Assembly (NCBI GenBank): GCA_023485505.1
Contig: JAMCZN010000033.1
Span: forward strand, 1-37,025
Source: Candidatus Martarchaeota archaeon
GTDB lineage: Archaea > Micrarchaeota > Micrarchaeia > Micrarchaeales > Micrarchaeaceae
Direction of reading: 5' to 3'
Length of the DNA stretch: 37,025 bases
The number at the start of each line of letters is the position of its first letter. Position 1 is the stretch's first letter. The translations under genes were made by a program, and so were the position numbers. Of the stretch, positions 1-7,681 are shown piece after piece. Below the pieces are notes generated by a model, which saw nothing but the letters and a program-made list of their open reading frames with translations, was not told the DNA's origin and did not search any database.

Positions 1-130
1 TGAAGTCACCCGTGCTTATGAGGTTTATCCCTTTCTCCCTGGTGGTCGCATCTATAGCTGGCAGAGTTATGGCTTCGCTGCATGCCATCGCGAACCTTGA
101 ATGTATATGAAAATCGGCAATGACTCTCAT
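1..130 (-). CDS. EndoQ-like PHP-domain endonuclease, N-terminal fragment
   Basis: The reading frame starts at the ATG at 130 and runs off the left edge, so only 43 residues are visible. They begin MRVIADFHIHSRF and reach a GTGDF motif. A D-x-H-x-H metal-binding motif right at the N-terminus, followed by GTGDF near residue 40, is the pattern of the archaeal EndoQ/TIGR00375 family of PHP nucleases, which nick DNA 5' of deaminated bases such as uracil and hypoxanthine. The frame stays open upstream with GTG codons, so a slightly longer start is possible. It lies 87 bases after the end of an endonuclease III gene on the same strand, which fits a repair role. Another PHP phosphoesterase cannot be excluded from a fragment this short. 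Confidence 0.7.
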   Translation of the reverse strand, partial: MRVIADFHIHSRFAMACSEAITLPAIDATTREKGINLISTGDF

Positions 131-217
131 TTTGTCAACCACTAGGATACTTTGAGTCACTTTTATTATTTATTTTGAAATATTCTCGTATCGTTTCTTT
201 TGTTTTCATAGAATCAG

Positions 218-877
218 CTACGATTTGCTTGTCACTCCGTTCTTTGGGCATATCCCATCCAATAGGCATTTGCTGCACATTGGTATAGGGGCCTTGCATA
301 CTGCTCTTCCGTGGAACTTTATCACATACGCTATGTGACCCCAGTCTCTTTTCTCTACAAGTTCCATTAAATCCGTTTCTGCCTTTTCGGGATCTGTATT
401 CTCGGTAAGTCCGAGCCTGTACGAAACCCTGCCGACATGAGTATCTACTGGGATCCCTTCTGCCTTCCCAAACGCATTTATCAGAATGGTATTTGCGGAC
501 TTCCTTCCTATTCCAGGCAACTCGACGAGTTTCTCCATTTCGTCCGGAACCTTGCCTCCATAAGTGCGCTCAATTACCTGGCACGCAGATATTATGTTCT
601 TGACCTTGTTCTCCGCGAAAAGTACGCCATGGATGTGCTTTAGTATGTCATTTGGGTTTGCGTTTGCGTAATCCTTTGCAGTCTTGTAGCGCTTGAATAT
701 CTCGTATGTGCATGAGTTGACGACCTCATCTTTTGACCTTGCGGCAAGTATTATCGCTATTGTCATCTCCAAAGGATTCGAGAATTTCAGTATTTCCCTC
801 GCACTTGGATACTCCTTTTTCAATGCAGAAAGAGCACCCAGTGCCGTAGGCTTATCAAGCAGTTTTGCGTCAGCCAT
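218..877 (-). CDS. nth: Endonuclease III family DNA glycosylase (first paralogue)
   Basis: A 219-residue helix-hairpin-helix glycosylase/AP lyase acting on oxidised or mismatched bases in DNA. The hairpin LPGIGRKSAN is at 120-129 and contains the presumed catalytic lysine K126. The catalytic aspartate is D145 in VDTHVGR. The 4Fe-4S loop is complete (C194, C201, C204, C210, spacing 6-2-5). Length is normal for Nth. The usual LSAQxxD motif, whose glutamine intercalates into DNA in characterised Nth enzymes, is replaced by LAARSKD with arginine in place of glutamine, unlike the second paralogue at 2129-2773. A changed substrate or opposite-base preference is therefore possible (inference). It is divergent from the MBL gene, with only 48 bases between the two start codons. 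Confidence 0.9.
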   Translation of the reverse strand: MADAKLLDKPTALGALSALKKEYPSAREILKFSNPLEMTIAIILAARSKDEVVNSCTYEIFKRYKTAKDYANANPNDILKHIHGVLFAENKVKNIISACQVIERTYGGKVPDEMEKLVELPGIGRKSANTILINAFGKAEGIPVDTHVGRVSYRLGLTENTDPEKAETDLMELVEKRDWGHIAYVIKFHGRAVCKAPIPMCSKCLLDGICPKNGVTSKS

Positions 878-925
878 AAACTTTTATAGTTAGATAGCTA
901 TATATTATCTATCTTGGGTGAATCA

Positions 926-1561
926 ATGAAAATAACGAAATTTGCGCATTCCTGCCTTTTGATTGAGGATGGTTCCGTAAGGCTTCTTTTTGACCCTGGA
1001 AAATACTCCACAAAGCAGAATAGATTAAACAATATTGATGCCGTGTTCGTAACTCACGAGCACGTTGATCATTATGCCACCGAATCCATGAAAGCGATAG
1101 TTGCGAATAATCCCAACGTCAGGGTGTTCACAAACAGGGGAGTTGCGGCATTGCTTGATAAGGATGGAATAAAATATTCATTGCTTGAGCACGGACAATC
1201 AATAGATGTAAAGGGAGTAGAAGTAGAGGCGTTCGGGGAGAAACACGCAGTGGTCTATCCGACAATACCGCTAGTGGCAAATACCGGTTACCTGATTGCT
1301 GGGAGGCTTTTCCATCCGGGAGACCAATTGACCGTTCCCCCAAAGGGCATCGAACTGCTCGCGTTGCCAGTTGCCGGGCCATGGGTCAAGGTGTCTGAAT
1401 TCATAGATTATGCCAAGGCAGTCAAACCGAAAACGTGCTTCCCGATACACGATGCAAGTATCACTTCGGATGCATCCCAATATTCGCTTGCGCCGAAACT
1501 GCTTGAGCCTTCCGGAATAAAGTATATCCCATTGGCAACAGATGGCATTGCCGACTTTTGA
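926..1561 (+). CDS. MBL-fold metallo-hydrolase (UlaG-like)
   Basis: A 211-residue metallo-beta-lactamase-fold hydrolase. The metal-binding motif THEHVDH covers 43-49 (H44, H46, D48, H49), a further GEKHAVVYP histidine follows, and FPIHD occurs late in the chain. The short single-domain form resembles the UlaG/YtnP-like branch annotated as L-ascorbate-6-phosphate lactonase-like or generic Zn-dependent hydrolase; the substrate cannot be read from the sequence. The ATG at 926 is preferred over an in-frame TTG at 914 because GGGTGA at 916-921 is a good Shine-Dalgarno site for it. It opens a co-directional run of genes: the next frame overlaps its stop codon or begins 15 bases after it. Confidence 0.8.
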   Translation: MKITKFAHSCLLIEDGSVRLLFDPGKYSTKQNRLNNIDAVFVTHEHVDHYATESMKAIVANNPNVRVFTNRGVAALLDKDGIKYSLLEHGQSIDVKGVEVEAFGEKHAVVYPTIPLVANTGYLIAGRLFHPGDQLTVPPKGIELLALPVAGPWVKVSEFIDYAKAVKPKTCFPIHDASITSDASQYSLAPKLLEPSGIKYIPLATDGIADF

Positions 1562-1575
1562 ATTTGGCGACTTTC

Positions 1576-2142
1576 ATGGAAAAGATTACCTTGGTAACCC
1601 ATAACAAAGGGAAGATAGCCGAAGCAAACGAACTTGCAAAGCGTTTTGACATAGAATTCGTCATGTCGGAGACCAGCAAGAAGCTTGAAATACAGGCTGA
1701 AAACCTTTCAGACGTTTCTGAATTTGCGGCAAGGAACGCGTTCGTAGTGGAAAGAGGACCATTGCTCATAGAGGACTCCGGTCTTTTTGTAAAATCCTTA
1801 AATGGCTTCCCAGGGGTATATTCGGCGCAGGCTTTTGCCCAAATAGGCAATGCTGGAATCCTAAAGCTAATGGAGGAAACAAAAGACAGGGATGCTTACT
1901 TTGAATGCGCATTAAGTTTCTTTGACGGAAAGACCATGAAGACCTTTGTTGAAAGGGTCAGCGGAAGCATAATATTTGAAGAAAAAGGACGCTACGGTTT
2001 TGGTTATGACCCGATATTCTCACCAGAGGGATACAATGGAAAGAGCTTTGGCGAAGTCCAAATTGCGGGAAAGAATGGCATATCGCATAGAAGCAAGGCT
2101 TTCGAGGCGTTCTGCAAATGGTATTTGGATGAAAAGCGCTAA
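1576..2142 (+). CDS. XTP/dITP pyrophosphatase, HAM1/RdgB family
   Basis: A 188-residue nucleotide-pool sanitiser that hydrolyses ITP, dITP and XTP to monophosphates and so prevents deaminated purines entering DNA or RNA. The family signatures are present: the N-terminal THNKGK (8-13), EDSGL (66-70), LNGFPGVYSA (about 75-84), FGYDPIF and the terminal ISHRSKA. Length is normal. An in-frame TTG at 1558 overlaps the preceding stop codon and could be used, but the residues from the ATG at 1576 match the family start. It overlaps the downstream endonuclease III by 14 bases, which implies co-transcription. An enzyme that removes dITP beside a nuclease family that cuts at hypoxanthine makes functional sense. 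Confidence 0.93.
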   Translation: MEKITLVTHNKGKIAEANELAKRFDIEFVMSETSKKLEIQAENLSDVSEFAARNAFVVERGPLLIEDSGLFVKSLNGFPGVYSAQAFAQIGNAGILKLMEETKDRDAYFECALSFFDGKTMKTFVERVSGSIIFEEKGRYGFGYDPIFSPEGYNGKSFGEVQIAGKNGISHRSKAFEAFCKWYLDEKR

Positions 2143-2773
2143 GGACAAGACAACGGTAATACTTAGGAGGCTCAAGAAAAGGTATCCAGAGGAGCTAAGG
2201 ACAAGGCTCCATTACGGGAATCCATGGGAACTCCTTGTAGCCACTATGCTTTCCGCCCAGTCACAGGATGCGCAGGTCAACAAGGTGACCCCTGCCCTTT
2301 TCAGGAAATATCCCAATATCAATGATTATCTTGGCGAGAAACCTACGGACCTTTATCCTTACGTCAGGACACTCGGGCTTTATAGAAACAAGTCGAAGAA
2401 CATAATCAAAGCGGCGCGATACATCAATGATAATTTCAACAGCAAAGTTCCGAGGCATATGGAACAGCTAGTCCAGATACCTGGAGTGGGAAGGAAAACC
2501 GCAAATGTAGTACAGGGGAATGCCTTTGGGATCATGGAGGGAATAGCTATAGATACGCATTGCATAACAGTTGCAAACAGACTCTTCCTTTTCAACACCA
2601 ATAACGCGGAAAAGATCGAGAATAAGATGATGGAATTCGTCCCGAAGAGGGAGTGGATAAACGTGACGCATCTTCTGATTGCACTTGGAAGAGACGTATG
2701 CACTGCTAGACGGAAATACTGCAAGAACTGCGTGTTAAATGATATTTGCCCGTCAAGCACGGTGAATAAATGA
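2129..2773 (+). CDS. nth: Endonuclease III (second paralogue)
   Basis: A 214-residue bifunctional DNA glycosylase/AP lyase with canonical Nth features: LSAQSQD (41-47, with the intercalating glutamine Q44), GLYRNKSKN, the hairpin IPGVGRKTAN with catalytic K123, catalytic D142 in IDTHC, and the C-x6-C-x2-C-x5-C iron-sulfur loop (C191, C198, C201, C207). The frame is open much further upstream inside the HAM1 gene, but homology begins only at the ATG at 2129, which gives normal Nth length. It overlaps HAM1 by 14 bases, and its TGA stop overlaps the ATG of the Dph6 gene (ATGA), so it sits in a tight operon. This is the conventional Nth of the window; the copy at 218-877 is the divergent one. Confidence 0.93.
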   Translation: MKSAKDKTTVILRRLKKRYPEELRTRLHYGNPWELLVATMLSAQSQDAQVNKVTPALFRKYPNINDYLGEKPTDLYPYVRTLGLYRNKSKNIIKAARYINDNFNSKVPRHMEQLVQIPGVGRKTANVVQGNAFGIMEGIAIDTHCITVANRLFLFNTNNAEKIENKMMEFVPKREWINVTHLLIALGRDVCTARRKYCKNCVLNDICPSSTVNK

Positions 2774-3438
2774 TAGCCGCACTTTATTCCGGGGGAAAGG
2801 ATTCAACACTCGCGATACACAGGATGTGGGGGCAGAGCAAAAAGGCAGAACTGCTTATAACTATCGTATCCGAGAACGACTTCAGCTATATGCTCCAGAA
2901 GATAAACGTAAATTGGACGGAATTGCAGGCGCAAGCGATGGGAATAAGGCACGTATTTCATTACACAAAGGGAGAAAAGGAAAAGGAGCTCGTAGATATA
3001 GAAAGCGCGCTCAAACAGAACAATGTAACGGAGCTTATAACCGGAGCAGTTGCAAGCAGATACCAGGCAGACAGGATAAACAATATCTGCAGCAAACTTG
3101 GAATAAAGCATTACTCCCCATTATGGGGCATGGAGCCGATAGATGAACTAAGGGAGATATCCCAAAGTTTCAATGCGATAGTCACGCAGGTGGCAGCAGA
3201 GGGATTTGACGAAAGCATGCTAGGGGCGCGTATCGACGATAAGATGATAGAAAAGCTTCAAAACCTGTATCAGAGATACAGGATCAACATGTCTTTTGAA
3301 GGAGGAGAAGCCGAAAGTTTCGTTATTGACGCGCCGTTATTTAAGAAAACGATATCAATCAACAAAGCAAGGAAAGAATGGAATGGTTCTGTTGGCAGGT
3401 ACGTAATAGAAGAGGCACGGCTCGTTGACAAAGGGTGA
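2770..3438 (+). CDS. dph6: Diphthine-ammonia ligase family, PP-loop ATPase
   Basis: A 222-residue adenine-nucleotide alpha-hydrolase-type protein. The PP-loop SGGKDST starts at residue 7. The later motifs GMEPIDELREI, LGARIDDKMI and the signature SFEGGEAESFVIDAPLF match the archaeal Dph6 family, which amidates diphthine to diphthamide on elongation factor 2 using ATP and ammonia. The start ATG overlaps the stop codon of the preceding endonuclease III, and the stop overlaps the ribosome-binding site of the radical SAM gene. Its place in a repair-flavoured operon is probably economy of transcription rather than shared function (inference). The assignment rests on motif recognition; substrate specificity is not proven. 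Confidence 0.85.
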   Translation: MIAALYSGGKDSTLAIHRMWGQSKKAELLITIVSENDFSYMLQKINVNWTELQAQAMGIRHVFHYTKGEKEKELVDIESALKQNNVTELITGAVASRYQADRINNICSKLGIKHYSPLWGMEPIDELREISQSFNAIVTQVAAEGFDESMLGARIDDKMIEKLQNLYQRYRINMSFEGGEAESFVIDAPLFKKTISINKARKEWNGSVGRYVIEEARLVDKG

Positions 3439-3442
3439 TAAT

Positions 3443-4309
3443 ATGCCAATAAGGATAAAGGAGATAGAAGCAAAGCACGTCCTTTCAGAATCAAAACTGC
3501 CAGATGCCGATTATGTAGTTAACCCTTACACCGGATGTGAATTTGGATGCGCTTATTGCTACGCAAGCTTCATGGGAAGGTTTGTCAATGAAGCGATAGA
3601 CGACTGGGGCAATTACGTCTATGTGAAAAAGAATGCGGTTTCCGTTTTTGAGAAGGACCTGGCAAGGATGGGTCCGAGAGAGCGGACAAAATCGATATTC
3701 TTTAGTTCGGTCACAGACCCGTATCAGGGTGTAGAGGCAAAATACAAACTCACCAGAGGCATACTAGAGGTGCTTGCGAGGAACAACTATCCTGGAGAAG
3801 TGGGAATCCTCACAAAATCTTCTATGATAACCAGGGACATAGATGTGTTGCACAAGATCGCAAAACCAGATTTGGGCATGACCGTCACCACGACAGATGA
3901 CAATCTTAGCAGATTCCTTGAGGTAAGGGCGTCAGCAACAAGCGCGAGGTTACAGACACTGAAGAAGCTTACCGATGAAGGCTTCAGGACTTTTGCGTTT
4001 GTGGGTCCACTATTGCCTCACTTCAGATACGAACCCGAACTTCTTGATGGATTATTTGGAAGTATAGTCGGTTCAGGGGTAAAGGAAGTTTACGTTGAGC
4101 ATATGAACCTCAACAACTACATTAGGAAAAGGCTCCTTGACTACTTGAAGAGGACACGCCCGAAAGTCAGTGCCATCTACGAGGAGGCAGCAACAGACGA
4201 GCACAGAAAGGAACTGGATAAGATTGTTGGAGAGCTCTTAAAGAAACACGGGCTTAAGCTAAGGCTCATGGAAGTAATAAGGCATAATGAATGGATGAAG
4301 AAGGGCTAG
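3443..4309 (+). CDS. Radical SAM protein, SplB/COG1533 class
   Basis: A 288-residue radical SAM enzyme with the cluster motif C32-x3-C36-x2-C39 (GCEFGCAYCYA) near the N-terminus and a TIM-barrel length of chain. The VVNPYTGC context and the SVTDPYQGVE segment are typical of the COG1533 group that includes spore photoproduct lyase and the Rv2578c-like proteins. Whether it repairs DNA photoproducts is not established. Start choice: an in-frame TTG lies at 3425, but GGGTGAT at 3434-3440, overlapping the Dph6 stop, is a strong Shine-Dalgarno site for the ATG at 3443. It is the last gene of the operon before an independent TATA box at 4323. Confidence 0.85.
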   Translation: MPIRIKEIEAKHVLSESKLPDADYVVNPYTGCEFGCAYCYASFMGRFVNEAIDDWGNYVYVKKNAVSVFEKDLARMGPRERTKSIFFSSVTDPYQGVEAKYKLTRGILEVLARNNYPGEVGILTKSSMITRDIDVLHKIAKPDLGMTVTTTDDNLSRFLEVRASATSARLQTLKKLTDEGFRTFAFVGPLLPHFRYEPELLDGLFGSIVGSGVKEVYVEHMNLNNYIRKRLLDYLKRTRPKVSAIYEEAATDEHRKELDKIVGELLKKHGLKLRLMEVIRHNEWMKKG

Positions 4310-4322
4310 ATAGTAGCATGGC

Positions 4323-4330
4323 TTTTTAAG
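4323..4330 (+). promoter_or_regulatory. TATA box of the aminotransferase gene
   Basis: TTTTTAAG is centred about 25 bases before the ATG at 4352, in the 42-base gap after the radical SAM gene. At the usual archaeal spacing transcription would start at or next to the ATG, which predicts a leaderless mRNA and a separate transcription unit. Confidence 0.55.
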
Positions 4331-4351
4331 TTTTTCCGGCGTTCTAGATAT

Positions 4352-5581
4352 ATGGGATTTCTTTCTGAACGGAGCAGATTCACAAGAAATGATATTGAAG
4401 CCCTGGATATGGTTTCGGAGAAGCTCAGAAAGGCGGGAAAACGGATAACAAGCCTCAATAGGGGCGATCCTGCAAGGTATTTTCCCACTCCCAAATATGT
4501 CATAGATGCCTACATAAACGCATTAAGGGAGCATAAGACATTTTATTCTAGGGCGCAGGGAAGCATCGAACTGCAGGAGGCAATAGTTGGCAGATATGGG
4601 AGAATGCACAACTTAAAAATACGGCCAGAGGATGTAATAGCCACGGCGGGCATCACCGAGGGGCTTTCATTTATCAACAGCGCCATAGTCAATCCGGGAG
4701 ATAATGCAATAATCTTCAGGCCGTACTTCACTCTTTACACCACGTATCTGAGACGCAATCACGGCGTACCAATCCTTGAGAGATATGACGAGAACGACTC
4801 ATGGAACGTGCACGTTGGAAACCTTAGAAAGACATTGACCAAATTAAAGATATCGAACAAAATAAAGCACTTGAAATATATTCTGGTGACAAACCCGAAC
4901 AATCCAACAGGAACCGTCCTCAGGAGGGACATCCTTAAAGAGATAGTTGAACTGGCAAACGAGTATGGGGTGTTCCTGATTAGCGATGAGATATATGATG
5001 AAATTACATTCAATGGCGCAAAATTCACCAGCGTTTCAGAATTGGCAAAAGGAGTCCCGTATGCATTGCTCAACGGCATCTCAAAGAGCTATGATGCTAC
5101 TGGATTCAGAATTGGCTATATAGTATTGCCTGAAAATGACAAAAAATCAACAGCGCTAAGAGACAAGCTTGGGGATTATGCAAGGGCAAGGATTTCACTC
5201 AATACACCGGCGGAATATGCAGCATCGACCGCGATAAACGACACAAAGGAGCATAAGAAGATGGCAAAACATATGGTTAAAGAGATAGAAAATAGGGTCA
5301 ATTTCTCGACAAAGCTCTTAAGTGAAAACCCATACCTTTCCATAGTAAAGCCAAATGGCGCTTTCTATGTATTCCCAAAGATCGATCTTCCACAGCTCAA
5401 ATTCAAGGATGATGTACATTTCGTCACTTCGCTTCTGGAAAAAGAGGGAGTGCAGGTTGTCTGGGGTTCCGGCTTTGGGGAACCATCGCACTTCAGGATA
5501 GTTTCATTGGCGGAAAAGAGCGTCCTTGAGGATGCAATAAACAGGATAAACGATTTCTGTATAAGGAATGCGAAAAAGTAG
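4352..5581 (+). CDS. Class I/II pyridoxal-phosphate aminotransferase
   Basis: A 409-residue fold-type I aminotransferase of the AspC/alanine aminotransferase class, moving amino groups between amino acids and 2-oxo acids. Visible features: NPNNPTG (181-187), SDEIYDE with D212 and Y215 contacting the cofactor, the Schiff-base lysine K245 in NGISKSYDATGFRIGY, the phosphate-binding R253, and a C-terminal FRIVSLA segment with the arginine expected to bind the substrate carboxylate. Exact substrates cannot be assigned. The stop codon directly abuts the stop codon of the convergent PEP-domain gene (5582), leaving no intergenic terminator. Confidence 0.9.
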   Translation: MGFLSERSRFTRNDIEALDMVSEKLRKAGKRITSLNRGDPARYFPTPKYVIDAYINALREHKTFYSRAQGSIELQEAIVGRYGRMHNLKIRPEDVIATAGITEGLSFINSAIVNPGDNAIIFRPYFTLYTTYLRRNHGVPILERYDENDSWNVHVGNLRKTLTKLKISNKIKHLKYILVTNPNNPTGTVLRRDILKEIVELANEYGVFLISDEIYDEITFNGAKFTSVSELAKGVPYALLNGISKSYDATGFRIGYIVLPENDKKSTALRDKLGDYARARISLNTPAEYAASTAINDTKEHKKMAKHMVKEIENRVNFSTKLLSENPYLSIVKPNGAFYVFPKIDLPQLKFKDDVHFVTSLLEKEGVQVVWGSGFGEPSHFRIVSLAEKSVLEDAINRINDFCIRNAKK

Positions 5582-7141
5582 CTATTGTTTGCAGTTCCGT
5601 TTTAGTATTTTTATTGTCCCATTGGTGGCATCCAAATCAACCAGATCGCCGTTGTTCAGCATTCTTGTTGCATTTTCAACACCTATTATGCAGGGCACAC
5701 CAAGTTCTCTTGAGATTATTGCTGCATGTGAAGTTATCCCACCAGTTTCAGTAATGATAGCTGCTGACCTTCTCATCGCAGGGACGAAATCTACGCTAGT
5801 TGCCTTAGCCACAAGTATTTCACCCTTAATTATCTTGTTTGCCTGCGATGAGTTTAAGATTATCCTTACCTTTCCTCGCACAATGCCCAAGCTTGCAGGA
5901 GTGCCGTTGAGTATCTCGGTAATAGCTGCTTTCTTTTCCACCTTCTCAGTTATCTTACCCAGAATAACCTTAGCGTCTGCACCCGACAGTATGTACTCAG
6001 AAGCTATGTAAGCAGTTAACTGCCTGCGCTGCTTTACTAGCTCTTCTGCAGAACCTTCTCTTTCAAGCAAGCCAATTATTTCCTCAGGTAACAACAGCTT
6101 TAATTCAGAATAGGATACTCCCAAGCGCTGTGCAACAGCGGTATAAATAGGTACCAGAAATGATGTGGATTTGCTTGTCACAACTCCTGTTTGCGTCCTT
6201 GCATATGCCGCCGTTTGCAGACCCTGAATGAGCGCAAGCATCTGGTTATTTGGCTTCAGCTCTTTGATTGTCTCTTTCGCCTCAATGATTGCCTTTCCAT
6301 CAAGCAATCTTTTCAACGCGGTTACCTCTGCGTTGTATTTTTCCCTATCCTTGTACATATAATCAAATAGTTCGTTGTACAGCTCCTCTGGTGATTGCGG
6401 TTTGCCGTTTGCCAATATGTGCAACCAATTGAACTTCTCATGATGCGCAAGAACCAATTTTTTCAACTCTAAATCATCGAGTATAAACTGCTTGAATGCC
6501 TCCTTACTATTTACTTTTTTTATTTTCTTGCTTTTGATAGCACCCAATATCCTAAAGAACGATTCTCTTTCAAAAGAAAATTCAGTAGGTTTCAAAGGAG
6601 TAGTCAATCTCGTCAAGTACAAGGATACTTCTGATTTGTCTTTATTCAGCTGCGATAGGCGCCCAATAATATATTCTTTCAATATCGGAATGAGCGAGCT
6701 TTCAAGATAGCCGCAGTATTGATCTATTGCTATATTGTAGGGTAGACAGGCCCTTGCCTCCTTAAACAACTTTGTCAGTGATTTAGGATTGGGATTCTCA
6801 ACACTGCTGATTATATCTGATATTTCGTGCAGCTTCTTGATGTCTGCATCATATCTGCGGTCAAATTCGTCAAGAGGCTTGAATAGCGCCTTCGGATCCA
6901 ATTTATATTTTTCCTTGATGATGGCATTGGCCTCTTCCTCCTCATCCTTTGATGTATACACACTTAGAATCGGACCATTGAAGAAGTCTGCATAATATTT
7001 TATTGTGAATCCACTTATCTTGGCCATTTCTTTTTCATGGTTGACCAAGTCAAGCAGAGGCCAGTTTCCAGTCCAGCGCCATGCCCAAGTATGCTCATCA
7101 AGGAGCTTTAACACCTTAACTCTATCTGAACTACTTTCCAT
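5582..7141 (-). CDS. PEP-utilising swivel (phosphohistidine) domain protein without ATP-grasp domain
   Basis: A 519-residue protein whose last about 90 residues are the mobile phosphohistidine domain of PEP synthase/PPDK-type enzymes. The motif TETGGITSHAAIISRELG contains the presumed phospho-acceptor H472, followed by GVPCIIGV and a VDLDATNGTI ending. The first about 400 residues are mostly helical and charged (AWRWTGNWPLL near the start) and I recognise neither a PPDK_N ATP-binding domain nor a PEP-binding TIM barrel. The phosphate donor and acceptor must therefore come from elsewhere, or the helical part has a new activity (inference). It resembles the shortened PEP-mobile-domain proteins common in small-genome microbes. 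It is transcribed towards the aminotransferase and has its own upstream region containing TTATTATAAAA. Confidence 0.75.
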   Translation of the reverse strand: MESSSDRVKVLKLLDEHTWAWRWTGNWPLLDLVNHEKEMAKISGFTIKYYADFFNGPILSVYTSKDEEEEANAIIKEKYKLDPKALFKPLDEFDRRYDADIKKLHEISDIISSVENPNPKSLTKLFKEARACLPYNIAIDQYCGYLESSLIPILKEYIIGRLSQLNKDKSEVSLYLTRLTTPLKPTEFSFERESFFRILGAIKSKKIKKVNSKEAFKQFILDDLELKKLVLAHHEKFNWLHILANGKPQSPEELYNELFDYMYKDREKYNAEVTALKRLLDGKAIIEAKETIKELKPNNQMLALIQGLQTAAYARTQTGVVTSKSTSFLVPIYTAVAQRLGVSYSELKLLLPEEIIGLLEREGSAEELVKQRRQLTAYIASEYILSGADAKVILGKITEKVEKKAAITEILNGTPASLGIVRGKVRIILNSSQANKIIKGEILVAKATSVDFVPAMRRSAAIITETGGITSHAAIISRELGVPCIIGVENATRMLNNGDLVDLDATNGTIKILKRNCKQ

Positions 7142-7230
7142 CTAAAACCACATATGAAACGTATGAGAATCCATTTTTATAATAATTTACAAAATATAAA
7201 ATAGTATCTATATGGCTTTTTGGTTGGTAC

Positions 7231-7248
7231 CGAAAAGGATATTATATG
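7231..7248 (+). promoter_or_regulatory. BRE/TATA promoter of tRNA-Val
   Basis: CGAAAA (7231-7236) followed by TATTATATG (7240-7248) looks like a BRE plus TATA element. Normal spacing puts the start near 7270-7275, so the tRNA at 7298 would carry a leader of about 25 bases for RNase P. That leader contains CTTAC and GTAAG, which can form a small hairpin. Confidence 0.5.
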
Positions 7249-7297
7249 CACTGTTAATAAGATACTAGCCCTTACGGGTCAGTGTAAGCTTATTATC

Positions 7298-7369
7298 GGG
7301 CCTGTCGTCCAACGGCTAAGACGCTAGCCTTACACGCTTGAGACCGGAGTCCGACTCTCCGCAGGCCCA
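7298..7369 (+). tRNA. tRNA-Val (anticodon TAC)
   Basis: Acceptor GGGCCTG (7298-7304) pairs with CAGGCCC (7362-7368), discriminator A7369, no encoded CCA. The D stem is GTCC/AGAC with one C-A mismatch. The anticodon stem CTAGC/GCTTG has a T-T mismatch at 28-42, and the loop CTTACAC holds anticodon TAC at 7331-7333, reading GUA valine. The T stem is CGGAG/CTCCG with loop TCCGACT, so the almost invariant T at position 55 is C here. The overall fold is good. The two oddities (28-42 mismatch and C55) are directly visible. Confidence 0.92.
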
Positions 7370-7606
7370 TTTTGTTTCTTCAAACCGCTTATTTTTTTAG
7401 ATTCAGCCAAAATTAACCATTTTCATGCATATTTGGTTAAAAATGATTTTTAAGCATGAATTTAAAACATATCTGAGAATAACGTCGTAAGTTTTATGTA
7501 TAAAAATACATATTAATTTCGACTTGTATCAATACTTTTACTTTTATCTCTAAAACAAAAACACATTCTTAAATTAATGTTTTGCACTAGAAAATTAGTG
7601 AGTGAG
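7370..7606. other. AT-rich non-coding stretch with inverted repeats
   Basis: About 237 bases of strongly AT-rich DNA without a credible gene. It contains TTAACCA/TGGTTAA and TTCATGC/GCATGAA interleaved inverted repeats around 7420-7475, a perfect ATGTAT-AAAA-ATACAT palindrome near 7496-7511, and CACTA/TAGTG just before the micro-ORF at 7607. I see no Orc1/Cdc6 gene nearby, so origin function is not suggested; a regulatory or terminator role is as likely. Confidence 0.35.
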
Positions 7607-7669
7607 ATGAAAAAGAAGGCGAAAAAGGGCGGAAAACGCAGCAAGGCAAAGAAGCACAGTAAGCGCTGA
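7607..7669 (+). CDS. Putative 20-residue lysine-rich microprotein
   Basis: An ATG at 7607 opens a 20-codon frame encoding MKKKAKKGGKRSKAKKHSKR, with 13 Lys/Arg and one His out of 20 residues. GTGAGTGAG lies directly before it as a weak ribosome-binding site, and a perfect 8-bp hairpin with a T run follows 12 bases after the stop. That frame-plus-terminator arrangement in an otherwise empty AT-rich region suggests a real small gene, perhaps a nucleic-acid or ribosome-associated peptide comparable in character to L41e, although I do not recognise homology. It could also be a by-product of a small RNA gene ending at the hairpin. Confidence 0.4.
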   Translation: MKKKAKKGGKRSKAKKHSKR

Positions 7670-7681
7670 CTTGCTACGTAA

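Noticed and set aside
1976-2128. 51 extra codons at the start of the second endonuclease III
   Set aside because: They lie inside the HAM1 gene in another frame, are not Nth-like, and the ATG at 2129 gives normal Nth length.
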